A stretch of DNA of 64,000 nucleotides from Lycocorax pyrrhopterus obiensis (lineage: Eukaryota; Chordata; Aves; Passeriformes; Paradisaeidae). Below, piece by piece: positions 13,701 through 23,839 of this stretch (position 1 is the stretch's first letter; every line of letters begins with the position of its first letter). The stretch lies in NCBI GenBank assembly GCA_014706295.1, contig JACSVZ010000016.1, forward strand, positions 10,273,168 to 10,337,167. Reading direction: 5' to 3'. A model generated the notes under the pieces. That model was not told the origin of the DNA. It made no database searches and saw only the letters and a list, made by a program, of their open reading frames with translations. Made by a program: the position numbers and the translations under genes.

Positions 13701-15250
13701 AAATGGCATAAAAAATGCCAGAGTTGGGTATAGGTGTAATAGATTTGGGATCCATGAAATCTGTACATAAAGGAAAAAACTGCCATTCTAGTCAGCTAGT
13801 TTGAGGCATTGCCTAATGCTGACAGATAGTCTTTAAAGCAGCAGAGATAGCTGCATACTGAGAGCATTGATCTTTTTGTATTTTTGTGGCATTTCTCTGT
13901 GATCCACAAAGCAGTTACAAAAAGCCACATACATCAGGGCATGGGTTCTTTATAGCCTCCTCCCCATCCTTTGGCCAGTTGCTGTGACTCTGCAGAGAAG
14001 AAAGTCCAGTATATGTGATGCCATGCACACTGCAAGGTTGCTCATGTATACGTCGGCCATATGAAATTCCCTAAACTCTCGCTATTACATAGAGAAATTA
14101 ATTTCTCTGAATAACAATCGGTTCTAGAGTTCGAGCTGTTTACATTTCTACAAAGAAATAATAAGAACTCACCCTTTGAGAGAGGTACTGGAACTCAGTG
14201 AAGGATAGTACGCATGTAATTATGAACTGACTACAACTGTCCATGAGCTCTACCTTAAGAGAAGCCACTTAAAGCTCAGGTTACTCTATAAGCACCTGGA
14301 GCTGGCAGCAGCTCCTGTGTACACTGGCTGGCCAGGACATGGCCTACAGCCATAACAGTAGTTTGACACAGATCCCTAAACAACATGGGAAAGTACCATC
14401 CTTCAGTAGCACCTCAAACAATGTACTTGGAGTGGTGACAGAGCCTCTCCCTGGTGGTTTCTCTAGAGCTGTGCAAGGCAATTTCAATATTGTGTGCATT
14501 TTTGTTGAATGTTCAGGAGTCACAATAATCTGGTACGGTTTGGGAAAGCCACAAACTACAGCTATTGTTCATGAAGCAGCATTAATGCATTCTAGACAGC
14601 ACAGATTTGGAGGAGAATATAGGCCCCATTTCAAGTTTCTTTTAAGCTCATTCTGTTTCAGATGAAATAGTTCAGATGTGTGACAAACTGGCAGAAAGTC
14701 ATGGCAGGGAATGGTTAAGGAAATAGATAAAGAAACTAAATAAACCCATTTCCATGAATACTCAATGTTGCTCGTGTGTCCTTGCCAATACTACAGCATA
14801 GAGCTCAGAAAGCAGTCATCTGGAAAGCCTGATGTTACTGTGTTGGCCAACCAGTAAATATTAATGTAGTACTTTGGTGTCAGTGCAGCTTGTGACCCAG
14901 CTCCTGTGAGCTTACCATACTGAAACAAATCTGGCTGGCTCAGCCCACCTCCCTCTGTCCCCAGGCTGGGTTTACTAAACCAGAGCACAGCGCACACAGT
15001 TTCTGTAGGTAACATTAAAGTTACCTACATTTGACTTTCCTCATTTCACAACTCACACTCCTACCCCTAAAACTACACGTGCTTCACCCACAGAACTATT
15101 ACCTCACAGCCTTTTACTTCCTTTTCTTCTGGAATGAATCTTTTAAGCTACTTAAAAAAAAATAAAAATACTCCCCAGCACACTGTTATCTCTGGTTGTA
15201 GTACCCGGAAGGAGTGGTGGGGAGAAATCGGGCATGATGGAATTTGCTGT
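10782..15250. other. Gene-free DNA upstream of CCL20 (right part)
   Basis: Contains one degraded CR1 piece (12575-12770) and an inverted repeat at 15004-15029. No coding exon recognised. CCL20 enhancers may lie here, but no specific site can be named. Confidence 0.6.
12575..12770 (-). mobile_element. CR1 LINE fragment (degraded)
   Basis: Contains the antisense CR1 landmarks GAGTATCTGCAAGGG, CTGGGCAACCTGTCCCAGTG and ATGTCTTATGGGAATTTTCC. The far 3' terminus is missing. Boundaries are approximate. Confidence 0.65.
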
Positions 15251-15260
15251 GGGGAAACCC
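15251..15260 (+). promoter_or_regulatory. Candidate NF-kB site in CCL20 promoter
   Basis: The decamer GGGGAAACCC matches the kB consensus GGGRNWYYCC at nine of ten positions and lies about 55-60 bases upstream of the TATA box. Mammalian CCL20 promoters carry a functional G4A4C4-like kB site at a similar place (established knowledge). Equivalence is inferred. Confidence 0.55.
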
Positions 15261-15312
15261 GCTGATGACAGTGGAACCCGCCCGTGTGAATTCCCGTGGC
15301 TCCTGCCACCCC

Positions 15313-15320
15313 TTTATAAG
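15313..15320 (+). promoter_or_regulatory. TATA box of CCL20
   Basis: TTTATAAG lies 78 bases upstream of the CCL20 start codon in a locally GC-richer block. This would place the transcription start near 15343-15350 with a 5' UTR of about 50 bases, typical of inducible chemokine genes. The exact start is inferred. Confidence 0.75.
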
Positions 15321-15397
15321 CAGGTGGAGGTGCGGCAGGGCTGGCAGGACAAGCAGCCAGGCACTCACTGAAGCACAGCTGCGTGTGTGGAGAGGGA

Positions 15398-15479
15398 ATG
15401 ACTGGCTGCAGCAGCAAGAGCATGGTCCTGGTTTCCCTGCTGGGGCTCCTGGTGCTGCTCCTGTGCAGCACCTCCGAAG
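15398..15479 (+). CDS. CCL20: CCL20 coding exon 1 (signal peptide)
   Basis: Encodes residues 1-27 plus one base of codon 28, then donor GTGAGT. It holds the whole hydrophobic signal peptide. The start ATG lies about 80 bases downstream of the TATA box. A second in-frame ATG (codon 9) would shorten the n-region but still leave a signal peptide. Confidence 0.92.
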
Positions 15480-16947
15480 GTGAGTGACCTCGGGCGTTCT
15501 GCCCCGGGAAGGGCTCCCGGTGCTGCTCGCAGCTGGCAGCACGATGAGGCTCAGCTGGAAGGGAACGGTTTCAGCAAAGTGTGCTGCCTCATCCTCCTCT
15601 TCTGTCACGAGGGAGCTGGATGGCTGGGGTTGAACAGTGAGTGCCCTAGACAGCCGGGCAGTGTGGGCCAATGGGGTCTATTGACTTTGTTGTTTTCCTT
15701 CACTCCAGCACAAAGCAACCGGGATTGCTGCCTGTCTTACACCAAAGTGCGTCTGCCTCGGTGGGCCCTGAAGGGTTACACTGAACAGCTCTCCAGTGAG
15801 GTCTGCGACATCCCTGCCATCATGTAAGTTACTTTCTGAATTTCCTCTGGTTTTTCTGACATACATTAACCTTAGGATGTCTGTTTGGGCTAAAACTATG
15901 ATTTGAATGTTAAAAGCATGATTTTTCCTGCCTTTTCAAAAAGTTTAACTAACTAAATAAATTGTATATCACACCTGTAAACAAAACACACAACCTCTAG
16001 CTGGTAGGGACTACTAACTCATTGGACAGTCATACAATGTAAATAATAATTCTGACTCTTTAGGAATCAGCTGTGAAACAAAGACATGTTTTATATCCAG
16101 CTAAGGATGACTCTGGCCAACATAGAGTGCTCCCTTGCCAAAACCTGTGAACAGACACATAAGTGACAAGACTTCTTCTAATTCACAGGGACCGGATTTT
16201 TTTTTATACAAGGTTTTGGGCTAGGTGTTGATCTGTCATCTTAGCTTGATAGCAGCTATTCTCCTTAATCTTATAAGTTGTTTCTGGCATCAGCTAAAGT
16301 CTTTGCCTCAATAGATCAAATAAATTGAACACCATTTTTTGGTGCAAAAAATGATCCCTGAGACTGAAGTAGCTATTACATTTGAATTTCTTTTTGTTCA
16401 TATAATATTGAGGCATTTGGAGCATCCCATGTCTAACTAGTGTTTACAAAAACAGTTGCTATTGATCATTATATAGAGTAACTGTTCTCTCCACAGCAAT
16501 TACTGGCAGGGATTTCTAATGATTTACTGGTTTCTTTATCATTATTCCTTTTCCAGTTTCCATACCTCCAGTGGGCTGAAGGCCTGTGTGAATCCTAAGG
16601 AAGGCTGGGTGAAGAAACATCTTCTTTTCCTGAGGTAGGAGTCAAAACTTCTAAATAACACCAGGCTGATGAAAACAGGGCATGTATGAAAGCCTGTCTC
16701 TTGTGTCTCCTGAATGCCACTTTTGACAGCATTGGTGAACACATTTGTCTTTCCATGTCCTGTCAGACTTAGCTGCTCCTTTCTAGAGTCTTCTCAGGGA
16801 CAGTCATGTCACATGTCCTTTTTTTCCACCTGACCTACTCTCTCAGGAAAGAAGAGAAAACTATAACTGACCTGTGGCTGAGGTCATTATTTATGTGTGT
16901 CCTCTCTTCCTTTTAACAGCCACAAACTCAGGAGGATGTCAGCCTGA
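15398..16947 (+). CDS. CCL20: CC chemokine ligand 20 (MIP-3 alpha), complete, 4 coding exons
   Basis: Four exons (15398-15479, 15709-15823, 16557-16634, 16920-16947) join in frame through GT-AG introns to a 100-residue precursor. Residues 1-27 form a signal peptide with a leucine-rich core (LLGLLVLLL). The mature chain begins near AQSNRDCCLSY and has the adjacent cysteine pair C34-C35 of CC chemokines, with C60 and C76 as disulfide partners. The DCCL start, the SEVCDI / IIFHT block and the WVKKHL helix resemble CCL20; human CCL20 is about 96 residues. By family knowledge it is secreted and binds CCR6, recruiting dendritic cells and lymphocytes to mucosa. It lies immediately upstream of DAW1, as in other vertebrates. 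Regulation visible here: TATA box, candidate NF-kB site, AU-rich 3' UTR. The start was chosen because it gives a full signal peptide. Another CC chemokine is less likely given similarity and synteny. Confidence 0.93.
15709..15823 (+). CDS. CCL20: CCL20 coding exon 2 (CC motif, first beta strands)
   Basis: Starts after a pyrimidine-rich CTCCAG acceptor and ends at donor GTAAGT. Encodes residues 28-65 and two bases of 66, including the DCCLSYTK motif and the third conserved cysteine in SEVCDIPA. Phases match both flanking exons. Confidence 0.94.
16557..16634 (+). CDS. CCL20: CCL20 coding exon 3 (fourth Cys, C-terminal helix)
   Basis: Starts after TTTTCCAG and ends before donor GTAGGA. Encodes residues 66-91 plus two bases, including the FHT...LKACVNPK strand with the fourth cysteine and the WVKKHLLFL start of the C-terminal helix. 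Confidence 0.93.
16920..16947 (+). CDS. CCL20: CCL20 coding exon 4 (basic C-terminal tail, stop)
   Basis: A 28-base terminal exon after a TTTTAACAG acceptor. It completes codon 92 as Ser and encodes HKLRRMSA then TGA. It is too short for ORF calling but gives the basic tail expected for CCL20. The 3' UTR follows directly. Confidence 0.9.
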
Positions 16948-17440
16948 CACGGTTTCCAGCAAGGAGCTAAACACTGACATAGCTGAAGAAGCACTGGGTT
17001 CAGGCTTTCGGCTGGGATCGTTTGTACACTGTTGTGTGCTCACTCACCTCCAACTCCGGCTTCTTTGGAACTGTTGACCTTCTCAAGTTGATTCATATTG
17101 CATCGCTGTTTTGCTTGAGTTAAGCATGTTGTTAAAGTTTCTATTTTTACTAATATGTGTATGTTACTTATATGACATGAGCACTATTTAGTAAGGACTA
17201 CCTTAAGCTGTTGTACAGAGTGTGAATTTTATTAAGTTTATTGCATGTTATTTTTGTTTTCTTCAGCATGTGTAAAGCAGGTTATTTATTCTGTTTATTT
17301 TGTTGTTGTCTTGTGCCAAAATGTTTCCTTTAAGCTGTAATTAGCATTATAATACCTCTTGAACTATTGTTAAACAGTCTGTTTGTAGAAAAAAAAAGGA
17401 AATTGGAATTTTTAAAAAAATAAATGTTAAAATCAGCACT
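16948..17440 (+). promoter_or_regulatory. CCL20 3' UTR with AU-rich element
   Basis: About 480 AT-rich bases between the stop codon and the poly(A) signal. It contains TTATTTATT at 17282-17290, a match to the AU-rich nonamer UUAUUUA(U/A)(U/A), and scattered ATTTA-like motifs (for example near 17188 and 17294). Such elements mark unstable cytokine mRNAs bound by TTP/ZFP36-type proteins (established knowledge); their function here is inferred. Confidence 0.7.
17419..17424 (+). terminator. Poly(A) signal of CCL20
   Basis: Canonical AATAAA about 470 bases after the stop, followed within about 25 bases by a TGTGATATGTTTATTTGTTTTT stretch, a plausible GU/U-rich downstream element. Confidence 0.75.
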
Positions 17441-19606
17441 CTCTGTGATATGTTTATTTGTTTTTAATTGAAAATGTGACTTGCCGTTGAAATTCAGTCC
17501 TTTGTTAAGAGCCTCCAGCTGAAATAATTACACAGGTGTGTTGACACCTGTTAAAGCCACTTTCCACCTTGCTCACTCTGCTTGCCCTGGGGGTACCTAT
17601 GACCTCCGTAGGATATAATTCCTTCCTCACCTGCAGACAGCTGCTATATATCAAGTTTTTGTTTAGCTTGAAGACTTAGCTTCATCATAATCAGACTTGA
17701 GGGCACTCCTTTTGCCAGTTTATTTATCCAGGAGGGACCTCACACATTGTTACTGGGCAAGCTTCTAGCCTATCCACCGAGGGGGATTCCCTATGGTAAC
17801 ACGATCCGCTCTCAACTTAAGCGGCTTTCTCTAGAGGAGAAACTTTCCTACCCTTTTTGTGTTTGCCTATGGTACCCGATGGCTTCCAGCATAATGAGTT
17901 TTTCCTGACGCAGGAGCTCTTGATGAAGGTCAGTGATACCTGATAAAAGTAATGAGACTTCATGGGAGAGATGGGTGCAGGTGGACTGGGGAAGACTGCT
18001 CAGCTTTTTATGTACTGTTACATGGCCCATGTGGATTTCAGGAATGTGACCATGCAGGATGTACAGGTGTAGTCCTCTCACTGTCAGCACCAGAGTCTTA
18101 CGGATAAATTCATAACGTGCCTTTTAGTACCTTTTAGTCATAGAAATACAAGCATTAATTTTAATTTAATTTAAACTTAAATGCAAAGTATTTTTGGTGC
18201 CCTTGAGAGAGGAGCTGGGAGATATTGGGTTTTTAAAACGGTGTTTGAGTATAAGGCTGTTGTTTTCTGGTTTCAAAACCTGCTAGAACTTAAAACAATC
18301 TGCTTGTGGCTCTACAAATCTGGGAACTGTCAGTTCCCTGTGAGTGAAGCTCTGAAGGAGCAAGGTATCTAAAGGAGCAAAATTAAGCAGCTTTAATTTC
18401 CTTAAGGTGGATTCCTGATACTGAGAACATAATGTACTCTCCAGGGAGAAGTAATTACCCAGCTTGTTCCCTGGGCATTCCCCTAACTTCTGGGCAGAAC
18501 TGCAGAGCTCTGTCTCATACCTGCTAGCACTGGTGTGGGCTGTTGGGGCTCAAAGAGTTGGTAGACTAAATCAGGTACCAACAAAATGGTACAGACATGA
18601 TGAACGGGTCTGTGTTAAAAGTGCTGAAAGGTGAGGTTCCCCAAGCCTACCTTGGGAATTGTTTTTAGGAACCAGAGCTGTAAAGAAGTTGGTGCAGAAA
18701 AGCCTGGAGTCCAAGGGTTGAATTCAAAGTAGGGGAGCAAAATAAGGAAGTGGAGACCAATGTGTGGAATTCTGTGGGTGGCTCCTTACTCCCAGTTTGG
18801 GCCCCTTCGAAGTATTTCTTCTGTAACTCGCCCTTCTTCTGGTCATCCATGGTTCCATTGCTACAAAACCCCACACGCTTCACCCACAGAGCTATGACTT
18901 GTGGGATTTCTTTCTAATTGCTCCTATCCTGGTTGAATTTTTTTTCATAACCAAACCCCTGAGAAGAAAAAAGATATTGAAAAAATTGGTTTCTATGCTG
19001 AATATCAGAAATTGCTAAGGTTGTTATGTTACTGGTAGCAAAGTCTGTGTAGAAATACCATGTCCCTCCATGCCTTCCTGGGGATACAAATAGGTATTAT
19101 AAGTGAGTGCTGCAACTCCAAAATCATCAGATCAGAGGCACATTTTTATAAGTAATCTTAAGTGTTCAGTTAAAAGTTCAGACAGCTCTGTAAATCATGA
19201 CCCTTTCTAGGAAAACCTGAATCCTGATTACTTTGGTGGGTCTGTTCTGCATTTGAGTAGGTGAGTTTCTGTCTCTTCTCTATCTTCGGCCTTCAGCTCC
19301 TAATTCAGCCTGTGCAATGAATAATTTGGGATGCAGAATTAAATGATGGTCATTTGGAGACTTTTTCTCTTCTATTTATATAATTTAAAAAAAACCAAAA
19401 TTTTTTTCCTTGCAAAATGCTTTTTATTATAGCTTGGATATTTGGGAAGTAGATAACCCTAACCTTTCCATTCAAACTCTGAGCATAACTTTATACTTCA
19501 ATTTCAAAGTGTCCTGCTTTCCCTGCATTGAGACCAGTCCTTGGTGATTCTTCTGCCAGCTGGAGTATTGCTATTGAATTCTATTTGTGTATATTCTTTC
19601 TGCATT

Positions 19607-19722
19607 CTTTTTGTTTGTTTGGTTGTTTGTTTGCGGTTTTTTTGTTTTGTTTTGATTTGTTTGGGGTTTTTAAAAATAATTTTAATTTTTGCTTCTTTTT
19701 TAATTCCTTTTTTTTTTTTTTG
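19607..19722 (+). repeat. T-rich low-complexity region with (GTTT)n units
   Basis: A 115-base stretch of TTTG, TTTTG and T runs, ending in a run of about 14 T. It creates complementary open frames on both strands (poly-Phe/Leu-like on plus, Lys-rich on minus) that are artefacts. Confidence 0.85.
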
Positions 19723-22700
19723 CCATAAAGCAATCTCACACCTTTCCAAGTCAGGAATTGCAGTATTTTGTTGTGTTAGGATCTTTGACAGAAAAATTTC
19801 TATCCACATACGGAATCATAATTAGATTTAATAATTTCTAATTTTTTTTAAAATCACACTCCAGCACAAAGCAACAAAATAACAGCATCACAGGGTCAGT
19901 GATTTTTGTAGGGAATAGCAAATCTTCTGCTGATTTAATTTTGCTGTTAAAATATAAAACCTGACACATTTCATCTGCCGGGGAAGGACTAGCAAGTTAT
20001 TTATTGCATTTCTCTTCAGGTGATGGTAGCTTCCATTAGTTGAAGACTGTTTTAGTCCTTCCTTGTCTCCCAATGTCTCATCAAAAGTGGAAAAACACAA
20101 AGAGGGGTTGTAAAGCCCCTGGGAATCCAAGAGACAAATGGCTGAACAGCCTTGTCCTGCAGTGTGCAGCTTTCAAGTATATCTGAAACCCAAGCTCTAC
20201 TGGGTGTGCTTAGTGCCAGTGACACTTTCAGCTCCTCCATAGGGATGTTGATAATTGGTCAGTTATTTCCAATGAGCAATACCAACGAGCCCCTATGCAG
20301 CCTAACTTCACCCCTGATGAACTGGAATGCACCATTCAGGTGCAATTTTGTTGAGAATTGAATCAGTGAACTCAAGAACAACAAAGAGCTTTAAGCTTAT
20401 GACACTGCCACTTGATTCTAATGGCACCTGCCCAGCTGGATGAACATCGAAACAACAGAAATGGATCACTTGTAACACGCCTTTTGTATGCTGAGTTTAG
20501 CTGTGTTACACCCTGGAAGTCTTGCTCCAAATATCAGGCTACAGGCAACATCCTTTGCCAAAAAATGAACCATAAAAGAAGCTTTTAGTCTTCAGAACAA
20601 ATCCACTGCATTATGCACGCTAAGTGTACTAAGCAATTATAGCTGTATGACTGTACATAAATGAAAACTATGATTTATGTTCCCATGATCTTGTGGTTGC
20701 TCTGTTCTGGGAGGTGTCAGCCTTAACTGTGCAGTGTTGCAGTCCTAAATCTGTAAAGGCTTTTGAGTTGCTGTGTTTATTCTTTCCGTGCTGTCAGGTG
20801 CAGATAGCTTCCAGCCAAAGCCCTCCTAGAGCTGCTGCTGTTAGAACATTTAAATGTGATATGCAATAGCTGCAGTCCTGTGGCTGCTATTGTACATTAG
20901 CCATAGAATATTGCTCATATAGCTACTACTGCAAATAAGCCGGGGCACTTCTGGAATAGTGTTTTAGCTTTCTTGAATTTCTAGCATTATTCAAAGATTA
21001 TGCAATACAGAATACATATTACATGTAAAAACAGCAGATGAAATTTAGAATACTGTATGGATAAAAGGCAAATATGCCACAGGAAAAGTAGAGACTAAAA
21101 TACTACAGTTAATTTTTGTTTTTAAATTTGCAAAAGAATTTCTATAGTTTTGCTTCCATTACTTCATTTATACCCCCAAAATAAAGTAATAATTTTACTT
21201 GTAAGCACCTGCATCTACATTTCCATGTTCCTCAAATTTTGCTGCTCCCTAACGTTAAACTGAAAACTCTATTAATTTTTTTTTACACTCTCTTTGTATC
21301 AAGGAGAAAATTTATAATCTGGGTTGAAACTTCCTGAAAAAATATTCTCCCAATAGTGTCCATATATGGAATGTGCTGGATATACTTAAAAGGCATGTCC
21401 TATATGAAAGAGATTTTATCTACCAATGTGGCCACACAGCTGATGTACAAAAATGAGGAGAGAGATTGCACATGGCACATTCTCCTAGACTGATAGTGCC
21501 AGCAAAGGGATATGAACATCCAAGGAGACAGAGCCACCCCTACTCTCAGAAGAGGTGGCTGATGCATGTGGGAGTTGACTTTGTATAGGAATCTGTTCTA
21601 CAGATGAAAAGTAGTATCTCAGGTTCTGTTGAATTTGGATCCTTCCCAATTCTTAATATTCCTGAGATGCAATCAAGTAAGGTTCATTAAATATAAAATG
21701 AATTACCACACATATCAATTTAAAAACCCAACCCCTTGATTAAACTTGTTTGTATGATCTCTGTATCCAATGCATTTCAGCGTACCAGGCGTTCATGCTA
21801 CTCCTTCTCCTGAAGTACCTTGATTTACCTAAAAATATAAACTTCACAATGATTGTTTTTTCTAGCTCTCAAAATTAACTCAGACAAACCACTGGAAAAC
21901 AAATGATGAAGAACATCTCAACAGCTTTTCACATCTAAGCTAGTTGCATGATGTTTCAACACCCAACTCACGTTTTTGTGTAGCAGCTGTAGCAGTGAGA
22001 TTTAACAGGAACATTGTTGCCATGTTTCTTTCAGTGAACACTACTTCCAGTTACCAGAAATTATGATCTTGAGCCCCTTTTTGAGTGAAAACAATGGCTG
22101 TTCTAGCTGGGGCTGAAGATGCGCATGTTCTTTCCACCTGTTTGGTTTATAGGTTTTTTTCTCCTTGACATCTTTAATGCTGGAGATGGATGGAATGGCT
22201 CACGGCCTTTAGAGACGATTCAGCATGCCTAGGCCAGCATTGGCTGTCTCTGTGTCACGGGACATGAGAGGACACATGCAGGTAGCTGTAACAAGATATC
22301 ACATATGCTTTCTGTTAGACGACACTTGGTTAAGAGATGTGCTCATGATAAGAAGGAGGGAGAGAGAAACAAACAAACAAACCAGTTTCTGGAAATGGGA
22401 GCAGGGTGGCCCATCACTTGGGTTTCCTGGTGAGAAAGCCTGAATGACAAGGATCCACTTAACAGACAGCTACAAGATAAGGCAATTCAGGAAACATGAA
22501 ACATTGAAATAGCGCAGCTGGGGATCCATGGTTAGTGTAGGCATGTACCAAAGCGTTTAAAAGAGAGCACAAAATATTTTTAATTTCTTAGTCAAATGTT
22601 AGGTACAGTGATTCAAACTGTAACTGTCTTCTCTCCTGGCCACAAGCCCACGAGCCCAGGCAAAACATTTATGTGTAGGCAGAGATGTTATATGTAGGAT

Positions 22701-23702
22701 GGTCTAGTACAACAAGTACTTGACTATTCTTATATCTTTTGGATAATAAAATGTAATCAAAACATACATTGTTTTTGAAGGAACATGACTTGCAAGGGTA
22801 TAAACCCTGTACCAAGAATTCATTTACACAAATATAGAGGTGCCAGCAGATAGCACCATTAGGTGCCAAGCGCAGAGAAATATTACAAATCTGTAAGGAG
22901 CTACAGACTCAGAGCATGACAGACTGTTTGATTAGAGTGTGCCAGTGGAGATGGGTTCAAGCAAGTGGTCCAATTTGCAGTGAAATTGTCAATTATACAG
23001 TGTCAAGATTAAACTAGTAGTTTAATATCCTTGCAGCATCATTGGTCAGGCATAAAGTCAGCGATAACTCTATAAACATACAAAGCAGGCAAATGGGAAA
23101 TTGAGAATGATAGATTTAATATGGCAGATAAATCAGAGCTGTAGAGTGATCAGTGTATAGAGTGACTTCAGTTGTTTGCTCACATATAAATTGTATCTCA
23201 TGTATGAATAAGCATTGTTATACAGCTGTATTTAGGGAACGCAAATCAAAGTGCTCATGTAAAAGTCTGTTATGCATATCTGAAAAATAATGCTTTAGCT
23301 GTATGTCCTACTACAGTGATACCTTTTTTTGCAAATGTACATTTAATAGAGCTGGTTCAAAAAGATGATTGTGTGTTCCTGTGAGCATCTGAATGTTTCA
23401 TGATATGACTAGGAATAAATGGTCAAAATGTCTTTCAGAGATAATGCAAATCTCAGATACCTGAGATATCTGCAAATCTCAAAGACTTGCTCACTCTACA
23501 GCATTCCCAAATCAGTACTAGAGTAAGCAAAAATGTTTTATGAATTTGAAAGTAGGTAATGCTGTATTATTGCTAATTACAATTAATGGTTGATATACAT
23601 ACACCTTGTTTTGCACATCCATGTGAAGTACATCAAAATGATGGTAAAGAAACCTACAAAAGAAGACAATGCAATAGGACTGCCACACTTAATGAAGGCA
23701 TA

Positions 23703-23839
23703 TAGAATCACAGAATGGTTTGGGTTGGAAGGGACGTTGAAGATCATCCAGTTTCAAGCCCCCGATATGGGCAGAGACAGCTTCCGCTAGACCAGGTTGC
23801 TCAAAGACCCATCCAACCCCAACAAACCTGGCCTTGAAG
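23703..23839 (-). mobile_element. CR1 LINE 3' fragment (young-looking)
   Basis: Near-consensus antisense CR1 3' end: TAGAATCACAGAATGGTTTG, GGGTTGGAAGGGACGTTGAA, then CCTTCCGCTAGACCAGGTTG and CATCCAAC...CTGGCCTTGAA. Few differences from consensus, so more recent than the other copies. The open frame across it is accidental. Confidence 0.9.

Noticed and set aside
1..15000. Exons of SLC19A3, expected beside CCL20
   Set aside because: No frame resembles the transporter's membrane segments; the gene must be outside the window.
15186..15671. 161-residue minus-strand frame opposite CCL20 exon 1
   Set aside because: Shadow of the GC-richer CCL20 promoter and exon 1; no domain and no splice support.
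15068..18895. Shared GCTTCACCCACAGA 14-mer on both sides of CCL20 (about 15081 and 18878)
   Set aside because: Similarity does not extend convincingly beyond the 14-mer and a few bases, so no duplication or insertion can be claimed.
19504..19825. Complementary open frames on both strands
   Set aside because: Produced by the T-rich low-complexity tract.
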